A stretch of 16,060 bases of DNA from Ruminococcaceae bacterium UBA6416 (GTDB taxonomy: Bacteria > Bacillota > Clostridia > Oscillospirales > Acutalibacteraceae), in the NCBI GenBank assembly GCA_002438505.1, contig DJPI01000054.1, forward strand, positions 4,475-20,534, read 5' to 3'. Positions 7,183-14,210 of the stretch are shown one piece after another. The notes beneath the pieces are model-generated. The model had not been told where the DNA came from, made no database searches, and was given only the letters and a program-made list of their open reading frames with translations. The translations under genes were made by a program, and so were the position numbers. The first letter of the stretch is position 1, and every line of letters starts with the position of its first letter.

Positions 7183-9273
7183 ATGAAAAAGTTGTTCAAA
7201 AGCCTGTTGTGTGTTATCCTCTGCTTCTGCATGGTAGCTCCAACGGTTTCAATGGCCTCGGCGGCGGCTGCCGTTGCAAAGGTCAGCAAGGTTACCCTCG
7301 TTTCAAGAACGACCTCATCAATCAAAATCAAGTGGACAAAGGTCAAAAGGGCAAAGGGATATCAGGTCTCTTTCTATAACGCGGCCAAAAAGAAATGGAT
7401 CAGTGAGAAAAAGACAACCGCTCTCAATTATACCGATACCGGTCTTAAAGACGCAACAACATATTCCTATAAGGTCAGAGCCTACACCAAGAAGAACGGA
7501 AGGGTTGTTTACGGAAAGTATTCACCCGTTCTCAAAGCAACAACCGTTGCGGCTCCGGTTGCCGTTAAAAGAGTTGAAAAAGTCTCCGCTGCGGCAAGCA
7601 CGGACAGCTCAATAACCCTCAAATGGCCGAAGGTTGCCGGCGCAACCGGATACTATGTCTTTATCTATAACAAATATCAGAAAAGCTGGGGCGCCGGAAG
7701 AGCAACAACCGCTCTTTCATATACCGTTACCGGGCTTAGCACCGGCGCAAACTATGCCTTCAGAGTCAGAGCGTATACCAAGAAGAACGGAAAGGTGTAT
7801 TACGGAAAATACTCTCCGACCCTCAATGCCCAGACCCGTCCGCAGGCTGTCTCCGGCCTTGCCGTGAAAGCGGTTACTGAACACACTGCCGACCTCACCT
7901 GGGAAAAGGCAAGGGGCGCGGCAAGCTATGTTGTTGTTGAATACAACCCGGAAACAAAGAAATATACCGATGTTGCCTCCTCAACGCTCACTTCCTGCAC
8001 GGTGACAGGCCTTGACTCGCTTTCAACCCATCTTTTTGCGGTTAAGAGCGTTGCAAAGAACGGTTCTCTTGTGACCTATTCCGCACCGTGCAAGACGGTC
8101 AGCGCAACAACCCTCCTTTCAACCGTTGAGTCAATCACCGCCAATGTTTCAAAAAACCGCATTGAGTTCAGGTGGACGCCGGTCAACGGAGCGGAGGATT
8201 ACACAATCTATCGCTGCGACAGCGATGATGTCTGGAAGGAAGTTAAAACAACAAACGATACCATATACTCCTTTGAGGACCTTGAGCCCGGAACGGAATA
8301 TCTCATCCGCTTCACGGCTTCAGCCGGAAAGCTCACCTCGGAATACAGCCAGACCTTCCGTCTTTCAACAACTCCGGACGTTCCGAAGAACCTTAAGGCC
8401 GCAACAACCTCAGAGAAAAAGGTTGCCCTCACATGGGATGCGGCAAAGGGTGCTTCCGGCTATGAAGTTATGCGATACAGCAAGCTTGATTCAACGGAAT
8501 CCGGCTTTGTTTCCATTGGAACAACGGAAACAAATTCCTTCATTGATGATTCGCTTGAAACCAACACCGCTTACAGCTATAAAGTCCGCGCATACACCGT
8601 TGTTAACGGAAAGCGCATTTATGGCGATGAAAGCGACATAATTTTCCATCTTTACAACGCTGCGGAGGATCCGAACAATCCGTGGAAGGACACGGGAAAG
8701 CTCGGCGCCGCCGGACTTCTCGGCTATCTCTATGACCCGGAAAGAGACGTTTTCTACACCGCAAAGGATCCGTGGCAGAGAAACTTCGGCTTCAATGTTA
8801 TTTATGACATTTCAGCCCAGCTCATCCTCCTCAACTATAAGACCAACCGCTTCAAATTCAACTGCAACGGAAAGGACTGGATGATCCAGTTCTGGAAGGG
8901 TCATTACGGCCTTGTTGTTTACGGCGGAGAAATCGGTGTATACACCAAGCCCGTTGACAGAGTCATTGAGCATTATGACTGCGCGTCCGATGAAGATATG
9001 CTCAGAATGAGCTTCAAGTTCTATCAGTATGACGTTAAGAAGGAGGATTGGGTGTTCTCCTTTGAGCGTCCATACGGCCTTTACTGGTGGTGCACCGGCT
9101 TCAAGATCGGTAACAACGGCGGCGGTTATGACACCAAGTTCTCAAACTATCGCATTGACGCAAGAATCACAATGAAGAACTTTGAAATGCTCAACGCGTT
9201 CACAAAGTCTCTCAAGGACGGCGGTCAGGCATACACGGTGGACGGACTTGACGTTTATCTGACCTGGATCTGA
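7183..9273 (+). CDS. Secreted five-FN3 protein with DUF4474-like C-terminal domain
   Basis: This is a probable exported protein of unknown function, 696 aa. Residues 1-29 form a signal peptide (MKKLFK, hydrophobic core, then SMASA). Five FN3 domains follow at about 33-125, 128-218, 222-310, 312-400 and 401-488, each with the W-core and the Tyr-rich YxYKVRAYT type strand. Domains 1 and 2 are close copies at the DNA level. Residues about 498-696 form a distinct aromatic-rich domain with GYLYDPERDVFYTAKDPWQR, CNGKDWMIQFWKGHYGL, ASDEDMLRMSF and WWCTGFKIG, resembling DUF4474 from memory of that family. There is no LPXTG signal, transmembrane anchor or catalytic signature. The gene starts 18 nt after galK and its AAAGGAG overlaps the galK stop, so the two form an operon. 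A role in binding carbohydrate or partner proteins at the cell surface is inference. Confidence 0.87.
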   Translation: MKKLFKSLLCVILCFCMVAPTVSMASAAAAVAKVSKVTLVSRTTSSIKIKWTKVKRAKGYQVSFYNAAKKKWISEKKTTALNYTDTGLKDATTYSYKVRAYTKKNGRVVYGKYSPVLKATTVAAPVAVKRVEKVSAAASTDSSITLKWPKVAGATGYYVFIYNKYQKSWGAGRATTALSYTVTGLSTGANYAFRVRAYTKKNGKVYYGKYSPTLNAQTRPQAVSGLAVKAVTEHTADLTWEKARGAASYVVVEYNPETKKYTDVASSTLTSCTVTGLDSLSTHLFAVKSVAKNGSLVTYSAPCKTVSATTLLSTVESITANVSKNRIEFRWTPVNGAEDYTIYRCDSDDVWKEVKTTNDTIYSFEDLEPGTEYLIRFTASAGKLTSEYSQTFRLSTTPDVPKNLKAATTSEKKVALTWDAAKGASGYEVMRYSKLDSTESGFVSIGTTETNSFIDDSLETNTAYSYKVRAYTVVNGKRIYGDESDIIFHLYNAAEDPNNPWKDTGKLGAAGLLGYLYDPERDVFYTAKDPWQRNFGFNVIYDISAQLILLNYKTNRFKFNCNGKDWMIQFWKGHYGLVVYGGEIGVYTKPVDRVIEHYDCASDEDMLRMSFKFYQYDVKKEDWVFSFERPYGLYWWCTGFKIGNNGGGYDTKFSNYRIDARITMKNFEMLNAFTKSLKDGGQAYTVDGLDVYLTWI
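7474..7831 (+). repeat. Near-identical FN3 repeat segments (domains 1 and 2)
   Basis: A stretch of about 67 nt at 7474-7540 recurs at 7765-7831 with few differences (shared VRAYTKKNG, then YGKYSP). The 291-nt period is 97 codons, one FN3 module. This points to relatively recent duplication of a module inside the gene. Confidence 0.8.
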
Positions 9274-9296
9274 TAAATTTTTGAAAAAGCTGAAAA

Positions 9297-9320
9297 CCCC
9301 TTGACATATCCGTCAAGGGG
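9297..9320 (+). repeat. Perfect 9-bp inverted repeat overlapping the metK -35
   Basis: CCCCTTGAC (9297-9305) and GTCAAGGGG (9312-9320) flank a 6-nt loop. It starts 23 nt after the FN3 stop and could form a hairpin in the galK-FN3 transcript, but no T-tract follows. It could be a T-less terminator, a 3'-end stabiliser or an operator. Confidence 0.75.
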
Positions 9321-9328
9321 TGTATAAT
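9301..9328 (+). promoter_or_regulatory. Consensus sigma-A promoter of the SAM riboswitch-metK unit
   Basis: TTGACA (9301-9306) and TATAAT (9323-9328) match consensus exactly with 16-nt spacing. The start would be near 9335, about 19 nt ahead of the riboswitch. The -35 hexamer lies within a perfect 9-bp inverted repeat and the start point within a second dyad. Confidence 0.85.
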
Positions 9329-9340
9329 TAACAAGTTAAT
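9327..9340 (+). repeat. 14-bp dyad at the predicted metK transcription start
   Basis: ATTAACAAGTTAAT is a perfect 6-bp inverted repeat with a 2-nt centre, overlapping the end of the -10 element and the predicted start. It is AT-rich, so chance is possible; an operator role is inference. Confidence 0.5.
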
Positions 9341-9353
9341 AATTGAAAATTTT

Positions 9354-9449
9354 CCTTATTGAGAGTAGCTGAGGGAACAGGCCCTTTGAAGCTCGGCAAC
9401 CTGCTTTTTGCAAGGTGCCAAATCCTGCGGTATCGACCGAAAGATAAGG
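9354..9449 (+). promoter_or_regulatory. SAM-I (S-box) riboswitch aptamer
   Basis: This leader RNA binds S-adenosylmethionine and turns off the downstream gene by premature termination. The P1 helix is CCTTATT (9354-9360) with GATAAGG (9443-9449). Between them lie the S-box hallmarks: GAGAGTAGCTGAGGGA, then CAGGCCCTTTGAAGCTCGGC (P2 with kink-turn), AACCTGC/GCAAGGTGCC (P3) and AATCCTGCGGTATCGACCGAAAGATAAG (P4 region, split: AATCCTGCGG and GACCGAAAGATAAG). It lies between a consensus promoter and a terminator, directly ahead of metK, its classic target. Feedback by the enzyme's own product is therefore expected. Confidence 0.96.
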
Positions 9450-9486
9450 TTTTATCTCCGGTCTGAAAAACGGCCGGAGATTTTTT
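9441..9486 (+). terminator. SAM-controlled terminator with competing antiterminator
   Basis: The terminator stem is ATCTCCGG (9454-9461) with CCGGAGAT (9474-9481), running into TTTTTT. The antiterminator is AGATAA (9442-9447) with TTATCT (9452-9457). The antiterminator uses both the 3' arm of P1 and the 5' arm of the terminator, so SAM-bound P1 frees the terminator to form and the unbound state blocks it. Confidence 0.9.
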
Positions 9487-9548
9487 CTTTCGTTTTTCAC
9501 CGTGAAAAATCAAAAGGAAAGAGAAATGAAAGGAGCATTTTTTAAAAA

Positions 9549-10736
9549 ATGACAAAACATCTTTTTACCTCGGAATCCGTTACAGAGGGACATCCCGACA
9601 AAATCTGTGACAAAATTTCCGACTCGGTTCTTGACGCAATTTTTGAAAAAGACCCCAATGCCCGCGTTGCCTGCGAGACCGCGATAACAACGAATCAGGT
9701 TCTCATCATGGGTGAAATCAGCACGGATTCCTCTCCGGACATTGAGGCGATTGCGCGCAAGGCAATCTGCGATATCGGCTATGATTCACCCGAAAAGGGC
9801 TTTGACGGAAACACCTGCAAGGTCATCATCACTCTTGACAAACAGTCCGGAGACATTGCAATGGGCGTTGACAAATCGCTTGAGCTCAAGGACGGCGAGG
9901 AGGACAGATACAACCTCAACGGAGCCGGTGACCAGGGCATGATGTTCGGCTTTGCCTGCGATGAAACTCCGGAGCTTATGCCGCTGCCCATTTCCCTTGC
10001 GCATAAGCTCACAAAAAAGCTCACTGAGGTCAGGAAGAACGGCACTCTCCCATATCTCCGCCCGGACGGAAAAAGCCAGGTTACGGTTGAATATGACGAT
10101 GGAAGACCCGTTGCCGTAACGGCGGTTGTTGTTTCCTCTCAGCACAGCGAGTCGGTTTCTCTTGAGCAAATCAGAAAAGACATTGAGGAATATGTTATAA
10201 AGCCCGTCATTCCGGCTGAGCTTATGAGGGCGGACACAAAGATTTATGTCAACCCCACCGGCCGCTTTGTTATCGGCGGACCGCAGGGGGACAGCGGACT
10301 CACCGGAAGGAAGATTATTGTTGACACCTACGGCGGATATTCACGCCACGGCGGCGGCGCTTTCTCCGGAAAGGATCCGACAAAGGTTGACCGCAGCGCG
10401 GCCTATGCGGCAAGATATGTTGCAAAGAACATTGTTGCGGCCGGTCTTGCCTCAAAATGTGAGGTTCAGCTTGCATATGCAATCGGAGTTGCAAAGCCCG
10501 TTTCCGTCCTTGTTGAAACATTCGGAACGGCAAGGATTGATGAGGGAAGAATTGCGGAAATTGTGAATGAGGTCTTTGATCTGCGTCCGGCGGCCATTAT
10601 TGACATGCTGCACCTGCGCGCTCCGATTTACAGCCCGCTTTCCTCTTACGGCCATGTTGGAAGAGAGGAGCTTGGCGTTCAATGGGAAAAGACGGACAAG
10701 GTTGATGAAATCAAAAAGCTTGCCGGTCTTGAATAA
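9549..10736 (+). CDS. metK: S-adenosylmethionine synthetase (methionine adenosyltransferase)
   Basis: This cytosolic enzyme makes S-adenosylmethionine from methionine and ATP, the general methyl donor. The product has 395 aa, normal for bacterial MetK. Diagnostic segments are EGHPDKICDKISD (13-25), the signature GAGDQGMMFGFACDET and the glycine-rich loop GGGAFSGKDPTKVDRS with active-site lysine and aspartate residues. AAAGGAG at 9529-9535 lies 13 nt before the ATG, slightly long but the only good site. It is alone in its unit: riboswitch and terminator lie upstream, and a bidirectional terminator lies 15 nt past the stop. It is placed between the galK-FN3 and galT-FN3 units without evident functional connection to either. 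Confidence 0.98.
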   Translation: MTKHLFTSESVTEGHPDKICDKISDSVLDAIFEKDPNARVACETAITTNQVLIMGEISTDSSPDIEAIARKAICDIGYDSPEKGFDGNTCKVIITLDKQSGDIAMGVDKSLELKDGEEDRYNLNGAGDQGMMFGFACDETPELMPLPISLAHKLTKKLTEVRKNGTLPYLRPDGKSQVTVEYDDGRPVAVTAVVVSSQHSESVSLEQIRKDIEEYVIKPVIPAELMRADTKIYVNPTGRFVIGGPQGDSGLTGRKIIVDTYGGYSRHGGGAFSGKDPTKVDRSAAYAARYVAKNIVAAGLASKCEVQLAYAIGVAKPVSVLVETFGTARIDEGRIAEIVNEVFDLRPAAIIDMLHLRAPIYSPLSSYGHVGREELGVQWEKTDKVDEIKKLAGLE

Positions 10737-10750
10737 GATTTAAATTAATA

Positions 10751-10796
10751 AAAAACTGCCGCTTCACGGGTTTCCGTTTTGCGGCAGTCTTTTTTG
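10751..10796 (+). terminator. Bidirectional terminator between metK and the convergent FN3 gene
   Basis: ACTGCCGC (10755-10762) pairs with GCGGCAGT (10781-10788), with CGG/CCG pairing inside. TTTTTT follows on the plus strand and TTTTT on the minus strand, so it can serve both metK and the FN3 gene that ends at 10797. The same stem sequence is used by the terminator at 14989-15030. Confidence 0.92.
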
Positions 10797-12458
10797 TTAT
10801 ACGCTGAACATTCCGGCATCGGCCGGGGTTTTGAATTCCTTGATGCTGTAATTTGTTGTTGCGCTCGGAGAGATGACTTGAATGATAACAAGCTCATCAC
10901 CCTTGAAGAAAAATTTTCTGACGTTTCCGTTTGAGTCGGTAACATAGTTGACCTGACACGGGCGGTTGTCAATGCGCTCAATCGTTGAGTTGATTCCGGC
11001 TTTTGGGAACTGAACCTTTCCGGAAAGGTCGGTCATGTTGAATCCGGCGGAGAAAAGGTCATTAAACTTGACGCTCTTTCCGTCAATGACGAAATACATC
11101 AGCGCACTCTTTTTGTCATATACGATACGTGCGGCGCGATTCGTTTCAAAATCGGTCTTGACGGCAACAATGCCGTCCCTTTCCGCAAAGGTCACGCGGC
11201 GGCCGCCGATTTCAGAAACATTCGTTGTGAATGTCATCTGATAGTTTCCGCCTTCAACAAGGTTTGTATATTTCAAAACCTTGTATGAACCGGTGGTGAT
11301 TTTTGCCGTTGCACCGGCGGTATATTTCGGAAGCTCACCGTAAATTGTTGTGCCGCCTTCCTTTCTGTACGGTCTGACGGAGAACATGTATGAGCCGCTG
11401 TCAAGGTCGGTGAGGGTATATGTTCTTGCGCTTTTGACGTCGTCAAGAATGATGCTGTAGCGTCTTTCGGGGTTGTAATAATAGACAAGATAACCCGTTG
11501 CGCCGGCAACGGCGTTCCACTTGAGCTGAACGGCGTTCGGCTTCGGATAGGAGATATAGACGGCCTCCGCAGGCGCCGGACGTGTGATGGCCTTGAGAAC
11601 CGGAGAGTATGCGCTGCGGTAATATTTGTTGTTAACAAGCTTATAAGCTCTGACGCTGTAGCGATAAGTTGTTCCGGGCTTGAGGTTTTTGATTGTTGCT
11701 TTTGTTGTTGAAACCATTGCAACTCTTGTGTATTCCTTTGTTGAAAGGTCATAGGCAAAAACCGAGTATCCGGAAACGAACGGGCTTCTGTTCCAAGTCA
11801 GCGTGAAGGAGTTGGAGCTTGATTCGCTGACCTTGAGGCCGGTAACAGTCTGAGGAACAATGCTGAAGGAGACGGTTTTGCTGCTTCTGTATCCGTTCTT
11901 TTTAATTCCGGTGACAGTGACCCTTCCTTTTCCGATGCTCTTGTTTGAGGAATAGCTGACCGTGTAATGCGTTCCTTTTTTGAGCGTCTTTTTGCCGTAT
12001 GTCACTTTGACGGATGGAGTGAGATATTTTCCGGTGTATGTCACGGATGAAGCAACCGTAACCTTGCATTTTGACATCTTGACGGTTGTTACGGGTTTAA
12101 CAATTTTGAAAGAGAGGGTTCGGCTTCCGGTGTAGCCTTTCTTTTTGACGCCGGTCACGGTGACTTTTGCCGTTCCAACATTTTTGTTTGAGGAATATTT
12201 AACGGTGTAATGCTTGCCCTCTTTGAGCGTTTTTTTGCCGTATGTCACGGTGACTTTCGGCTTTTGCGCTTTTCCGTTGTAGGTTACGGATGTTGAGGAA
12301 AGCTTGATTTTGCAGTTTGAAATGTGCACCACCGAGGCGGCGTTTGCAACAATGCCGCCGCTGCCCGGAAAGGCGGTTGCGGCATATGCCGATGAAAAAA
12401 TCATCATTGCCGCAAGAAGAACCGAAAACAGGCTGATTTTAAATTTCTTAGTACGCAT
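10797..12458 (-). CDS. Secreted Ig-like/FN3 repeat protein with unrecognised C-terminal domain
   Basis: This is a probable exported protein of unknown function, 553 aa. A signal peptide (MRTKKFKISLFSVLLAAMM, to about residue 40) precedes two Ig-like repeats (46-120, 127-201) of the type with VTYGKKTLKEGKHYTVKYSS and a GYTGS turn, common in clostridial surface proteins. Two FN3 domains follow (about 203-292 and 299-385), the first ending VRAYK...SPVLKA like those of the 696-aa protein near galK. Residues about 390-553 form a separate beta-rich region with YDKKSALMYFVIDGKSVKF and VRKFFFKGDELVIIQVI; I do not recognise it. ATG 12458 is preferred because AGGAGG (12470-12465) lies 6 nt upstream; an ATG two codons earlier abuts that site. 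It is 13 nt downstream of galT, so the two are cotranscribed. No LPXTG or membrane anchor is seen. Confidence 0.86.
   Translation of the reverse strand: MRTKKFKISLFSVLLAAMMIFSSAYAATAFPGSGGIVANAASVVHISNCKIKLSSTSVTYNGKAQKPKVTVTYGKKTLKEGKHYTVKYSSNKNVGTAKVTVTGVKKKGYTGSRTLSFKIVKPVTTVKMSKCKVTVASSVTYTGKYLTPSVKVTYGKKTLKKGTHYTVSYSSNKSIGKGRVTVTGIKKNGYRSSKTVSFSIVPQTVTGLKVSESSSNSFTLTWNRSPFVSGYSVFAYDLSTKEYTRVAMVSTTKATIKNLKPGTTYRYSVRAYKLVNNKYYRSAYSPVLKAITRPAPAEAVYISYPKPNAVQLKWNAVAGATGYLVYYYNPERRYSIILDDVKSARTYTLTDLDSGSYMFSVRPYRKEGGTTIYGELPKYTAGATAKITTGSYKVLKYTNLVEGGNYQMTFTTNVSEIGGRRVTFAERDGIVAVKTDFETNRAARIVYDKKSALMYFVIDGKSVKFNDLFSAGFNMTDLSGKVQFPKAGINSTIERIDNRPCQVNYVTDSNGNVRKFFFKGDELVIIQVISPSATTNYSIKEFKTPADAGMFSV
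11856..12323 (-). repeat. Tandem Ig-like module repeat
   Basis: Two modules of about 75 codons (12323-12099 and 12080-11856 on the minus strand) share clear nucleotide similarity, for example the segments coding VTYGKKTLK and YSSNK. They are an internal duplication within the exported protein. Confidence 0.8.
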
Positions 12459-12471
12459 AAGCATCCTCCTA

Positions 12472-13971
12472 TTACTTTCTTGAGTTGACAAATGAAACAA
12501 AGCGCATGAAGCCCTCTTTGCCCTCTGCGGTACGCTTATAGACTCCGGCGTGTTCAAGCACCTTTGAAAAAACAATTCCGATTTCCTTTTTGAGGATATC
12601 CTCAGTGTTTTCCTCGGTGAAGCTGTATTTATCCTTAAAAGACGCAAGCCATGCAGCGTGCTTTGAAAGAACGCTGTCTGATGAGATGTCGCGGTTTTCA
12701 AGAATGGCCTTTTTCAAAAGGGCAATCTCGTTTTTGAGTCTTGCCGGAAGAACGGCGAGTCCCATGACCTCAATGAGGCCGATGTTTTCCTTTTTGATGT
12801 TGTGAAGCTCCGGGTGCGGATGAAAAACGCCGAGCGGATATTCCTTTGTTGTGATGTTGTTGCGCAGAACAAGATCCATTTCAAAATCTTCACCCCTGCG
12901 TCTTGCAATGGGGGTAACGGTGCTGTGCTTTTCGCCGTCCGTTTCTGAGAAGATGAAGCATTTTTCGTCCGTATATCCGCGCCACGCCGTGAGAATTTTA
13001 TCGGCAAGTTCAACGAGCCGCTCCTTCTCCTTTGAGCGGATGCGGATGACGGACATCGGCCACTTGACAATCCCGGCCTTTACATCCTCAAAGCCTTTGA
13101 AGGCAATTTCCTTTTCAACCGGCGCCTTTGCCATTGCGAATTCATAACGGCCGCCCTGAAAATGCTCATGAGAGAGGATTGAACCGCCGACAATCGGCAA
13201 ATCTGCGTTTGAGCCAACAAAGTAATGGAGGAAAAGCTCAGTGAAGTCAAGAAGCTTTTTGAATGCACTTCTGTCAATTTTCATCGGGACATGCTTTTTG
13301 TTGAAAACAATGCAGTGCTCGTTATAGTAAACATAGGGTGAATATTGGAAGCCCCAGTCGCAGCCGTCAATGGTGATGGGGATAATGCGGTGATTCTGAC
13401 GCGCCGGGTGGTTCATTCTTCCGGCATAGCCCTCGTTTTCCGGGCAGAGCAGACATTTCGGATAGCCGCCTTGGGGAGCAAGCTTTGCGGCGGCAATTTC
13501 CTCGGGCGTTTTCTCCGGCTTGGAAAGGTTGACGGTGATGTCAAGAGTTCCGTAATCACTCTCGCTCGTCCATTTAAGGTCGCGTATTACGCGGTAGCGG
13601 CGTATGTAATCACTGTCACAGGAGAGCTTGTAGTAATAATCAGTTGCCTTTTTTGGCGATTGGGCATAAAGCGAGTAAAACTTTTTTGCAACAAAGGACG
13701 GACGCGGAACAAAAACACTCATGAGCTTTGTGTCAAAAAGGTCGCGTGCGGTAACGGTGTTTTCAATGATGCCCTTTTCGGCGGCAAAGTCAAGCAGGAA
13801 GGCGAGTATGGTGTCAAGACGTTCCTCGTTGTCTGCAACAACGCAGTCCTCATATTCATCAAGTCTGAGCAGCTCAAGAATGCGGTTAGTGCAGTAAATC
13901 TCATCGCCCTTTTCAATCAGGCCGCAGCCGAGCGCGTATTTCACAAGAAGTTTGATTTGTTTGTATATCAT
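12472..13971 (-). CDS. galT: UDP-glucose--hexose-1-phosphate uridylyltransferase, Firmicutes type
   Basis: This Leloir enzyme exchanges UMP between UDP-glucose and galactose-1-phosphate, giving UDP-galactose and glucose-1-phosphate. At 499 aa it has the length of the Firmicutes class (about 490-510 aa) rather than the 350-aa E. coli class. The PKCLLCPENEGYAGR segment holds a CxxC (C173, C176), and the catalytic motif is SHEHFQGG (267-274), where H270 should be the uridylylated nucleophile; E269 replaces the proline of the classical HPH motif, as expected for this class. GGAGG (13981-13985 read in reverse) lies 9 nt before the ATG. The promoter at 14037-14065 drives galT and the FN3 gene after it. 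galK is on the opposite strand 5.3 kb away, and no galE is in the window. Confidence 0.94.
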   Translation of the reverse strand: MIYKQIKLLVKYALGCGLIEKGDEIYCTNRILELLRLDEYEDCVVADNEERLDTILAFLLDFAAEKGIIENTVTARDLFDTKLMSVFVPRPSFVAKKFYSLYAQSPKKATDYYYKLSCDSDYIRRYRVIRDLKWTSESDYGTLDITVNLSKPEKTPEEIAAAKLAPQGGYPKCLLCPENEGYAGRMNHPARQNHRIIPITIDGCDWGFQYSPYVYYNEHCIVFNKKHVPMKIDRSAFKKLLDFTELFLHYFVGSNADLPIVGGSILSHEHFQGGRYEFAMAKAPVEKEIAFKGFEDVKAGIVKWPMSVIRIRSKEKERLVELADKILTAWRGYTDEKCFIFSETDGEKHSTVTPIARRRGEDFEMDLVLRNNITTKEYPLGVFHPHPELHNIKKENIGLIEVMGLAVLPARLKNEIALLKKAILENRDISSDSVLSKHAAWLASFKDKYSFTEENTEDILKKEIGIVFSKVLEHAGVYKRTAEGKEGFMRFVSFVNSRK

Positions 13972-14036
13972 TATATATAGCCTCCATCCGTTTTTTAAGG
14001 CGCGCCAAAAAAGACTGCACCAACTTATACACTATA

Positions 14037-14065
14037 ATAATACACCAAAAAGCACTGCGAATCAA
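14037..14065 (-). promoter_or_regulatory. Candidate sigma-A promoter of galT-FN3
   Basis: On the minus strand TTGATT (14065-14060) and TATTAT (14042-14037) are 17 nt apart. An 8-bp direct repeat, AATACACC on the plus strand (14039-14046 and 14064-14071), overlaps both hexamers and could be a regulator site. The leader would be about 60 nt. Confidence 0.65.
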
Positions 14066-14136
14066 TACACCGGAAACATTTTCTTCTTCAATGGCTGTTG
14101 CAGCTTTATGACATGATTACAAACATAACATATTTG

Positions 14137-14165
14137 TTGATTTTGTGAGTCTTTTTGAATATAAT
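14137..14165 (+). promoter_or_regulatory. Candidate sigma-A promoter of the DUF2238-like gene
   Basis: TTGATT (14137-14142) and a consensus TATAAT (14160-14165) are 17 nt apart, giving a leader of about 39 nt before the ATG at 14211. Confidence 0.7.
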
Positions 14166-14210
14166 ACATCATGCTTACAGATGACTTAAAATTCTTTTTG
14201 AGGTGTATTG

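Noticed and set aside
7474..7831. CRISPR-like or mobile-element repeats
   Set aside because: The repeats are in frame, one FN3 module apart, and code for conserved domain strands; no spacers, transposase or terminal inverted repeats are seen anywhere in the window.
9328..9555. Minus-strand ORF across the metK leader
   Set aside because: It is the complement of the SAM-I riboswitch and its terminator; RNA structure explains the sequence.
12459..12701. N-terminal extension of the galT-linked FN3 protein into galT
   Set aside because: The open frame runs upstream inside galT, but a signal peptide begins at the ATG at 12458, exactly 6 nt after AGGAGG, so the extension is not translated.
13345..13980. 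Plus-strand ORF (211 codons) opposite galT
   Set aside because: It lies wholly within the antisense of a full-length GalT and overlaps its start; the codons mirror the galT frame and no initiation signals are evident.
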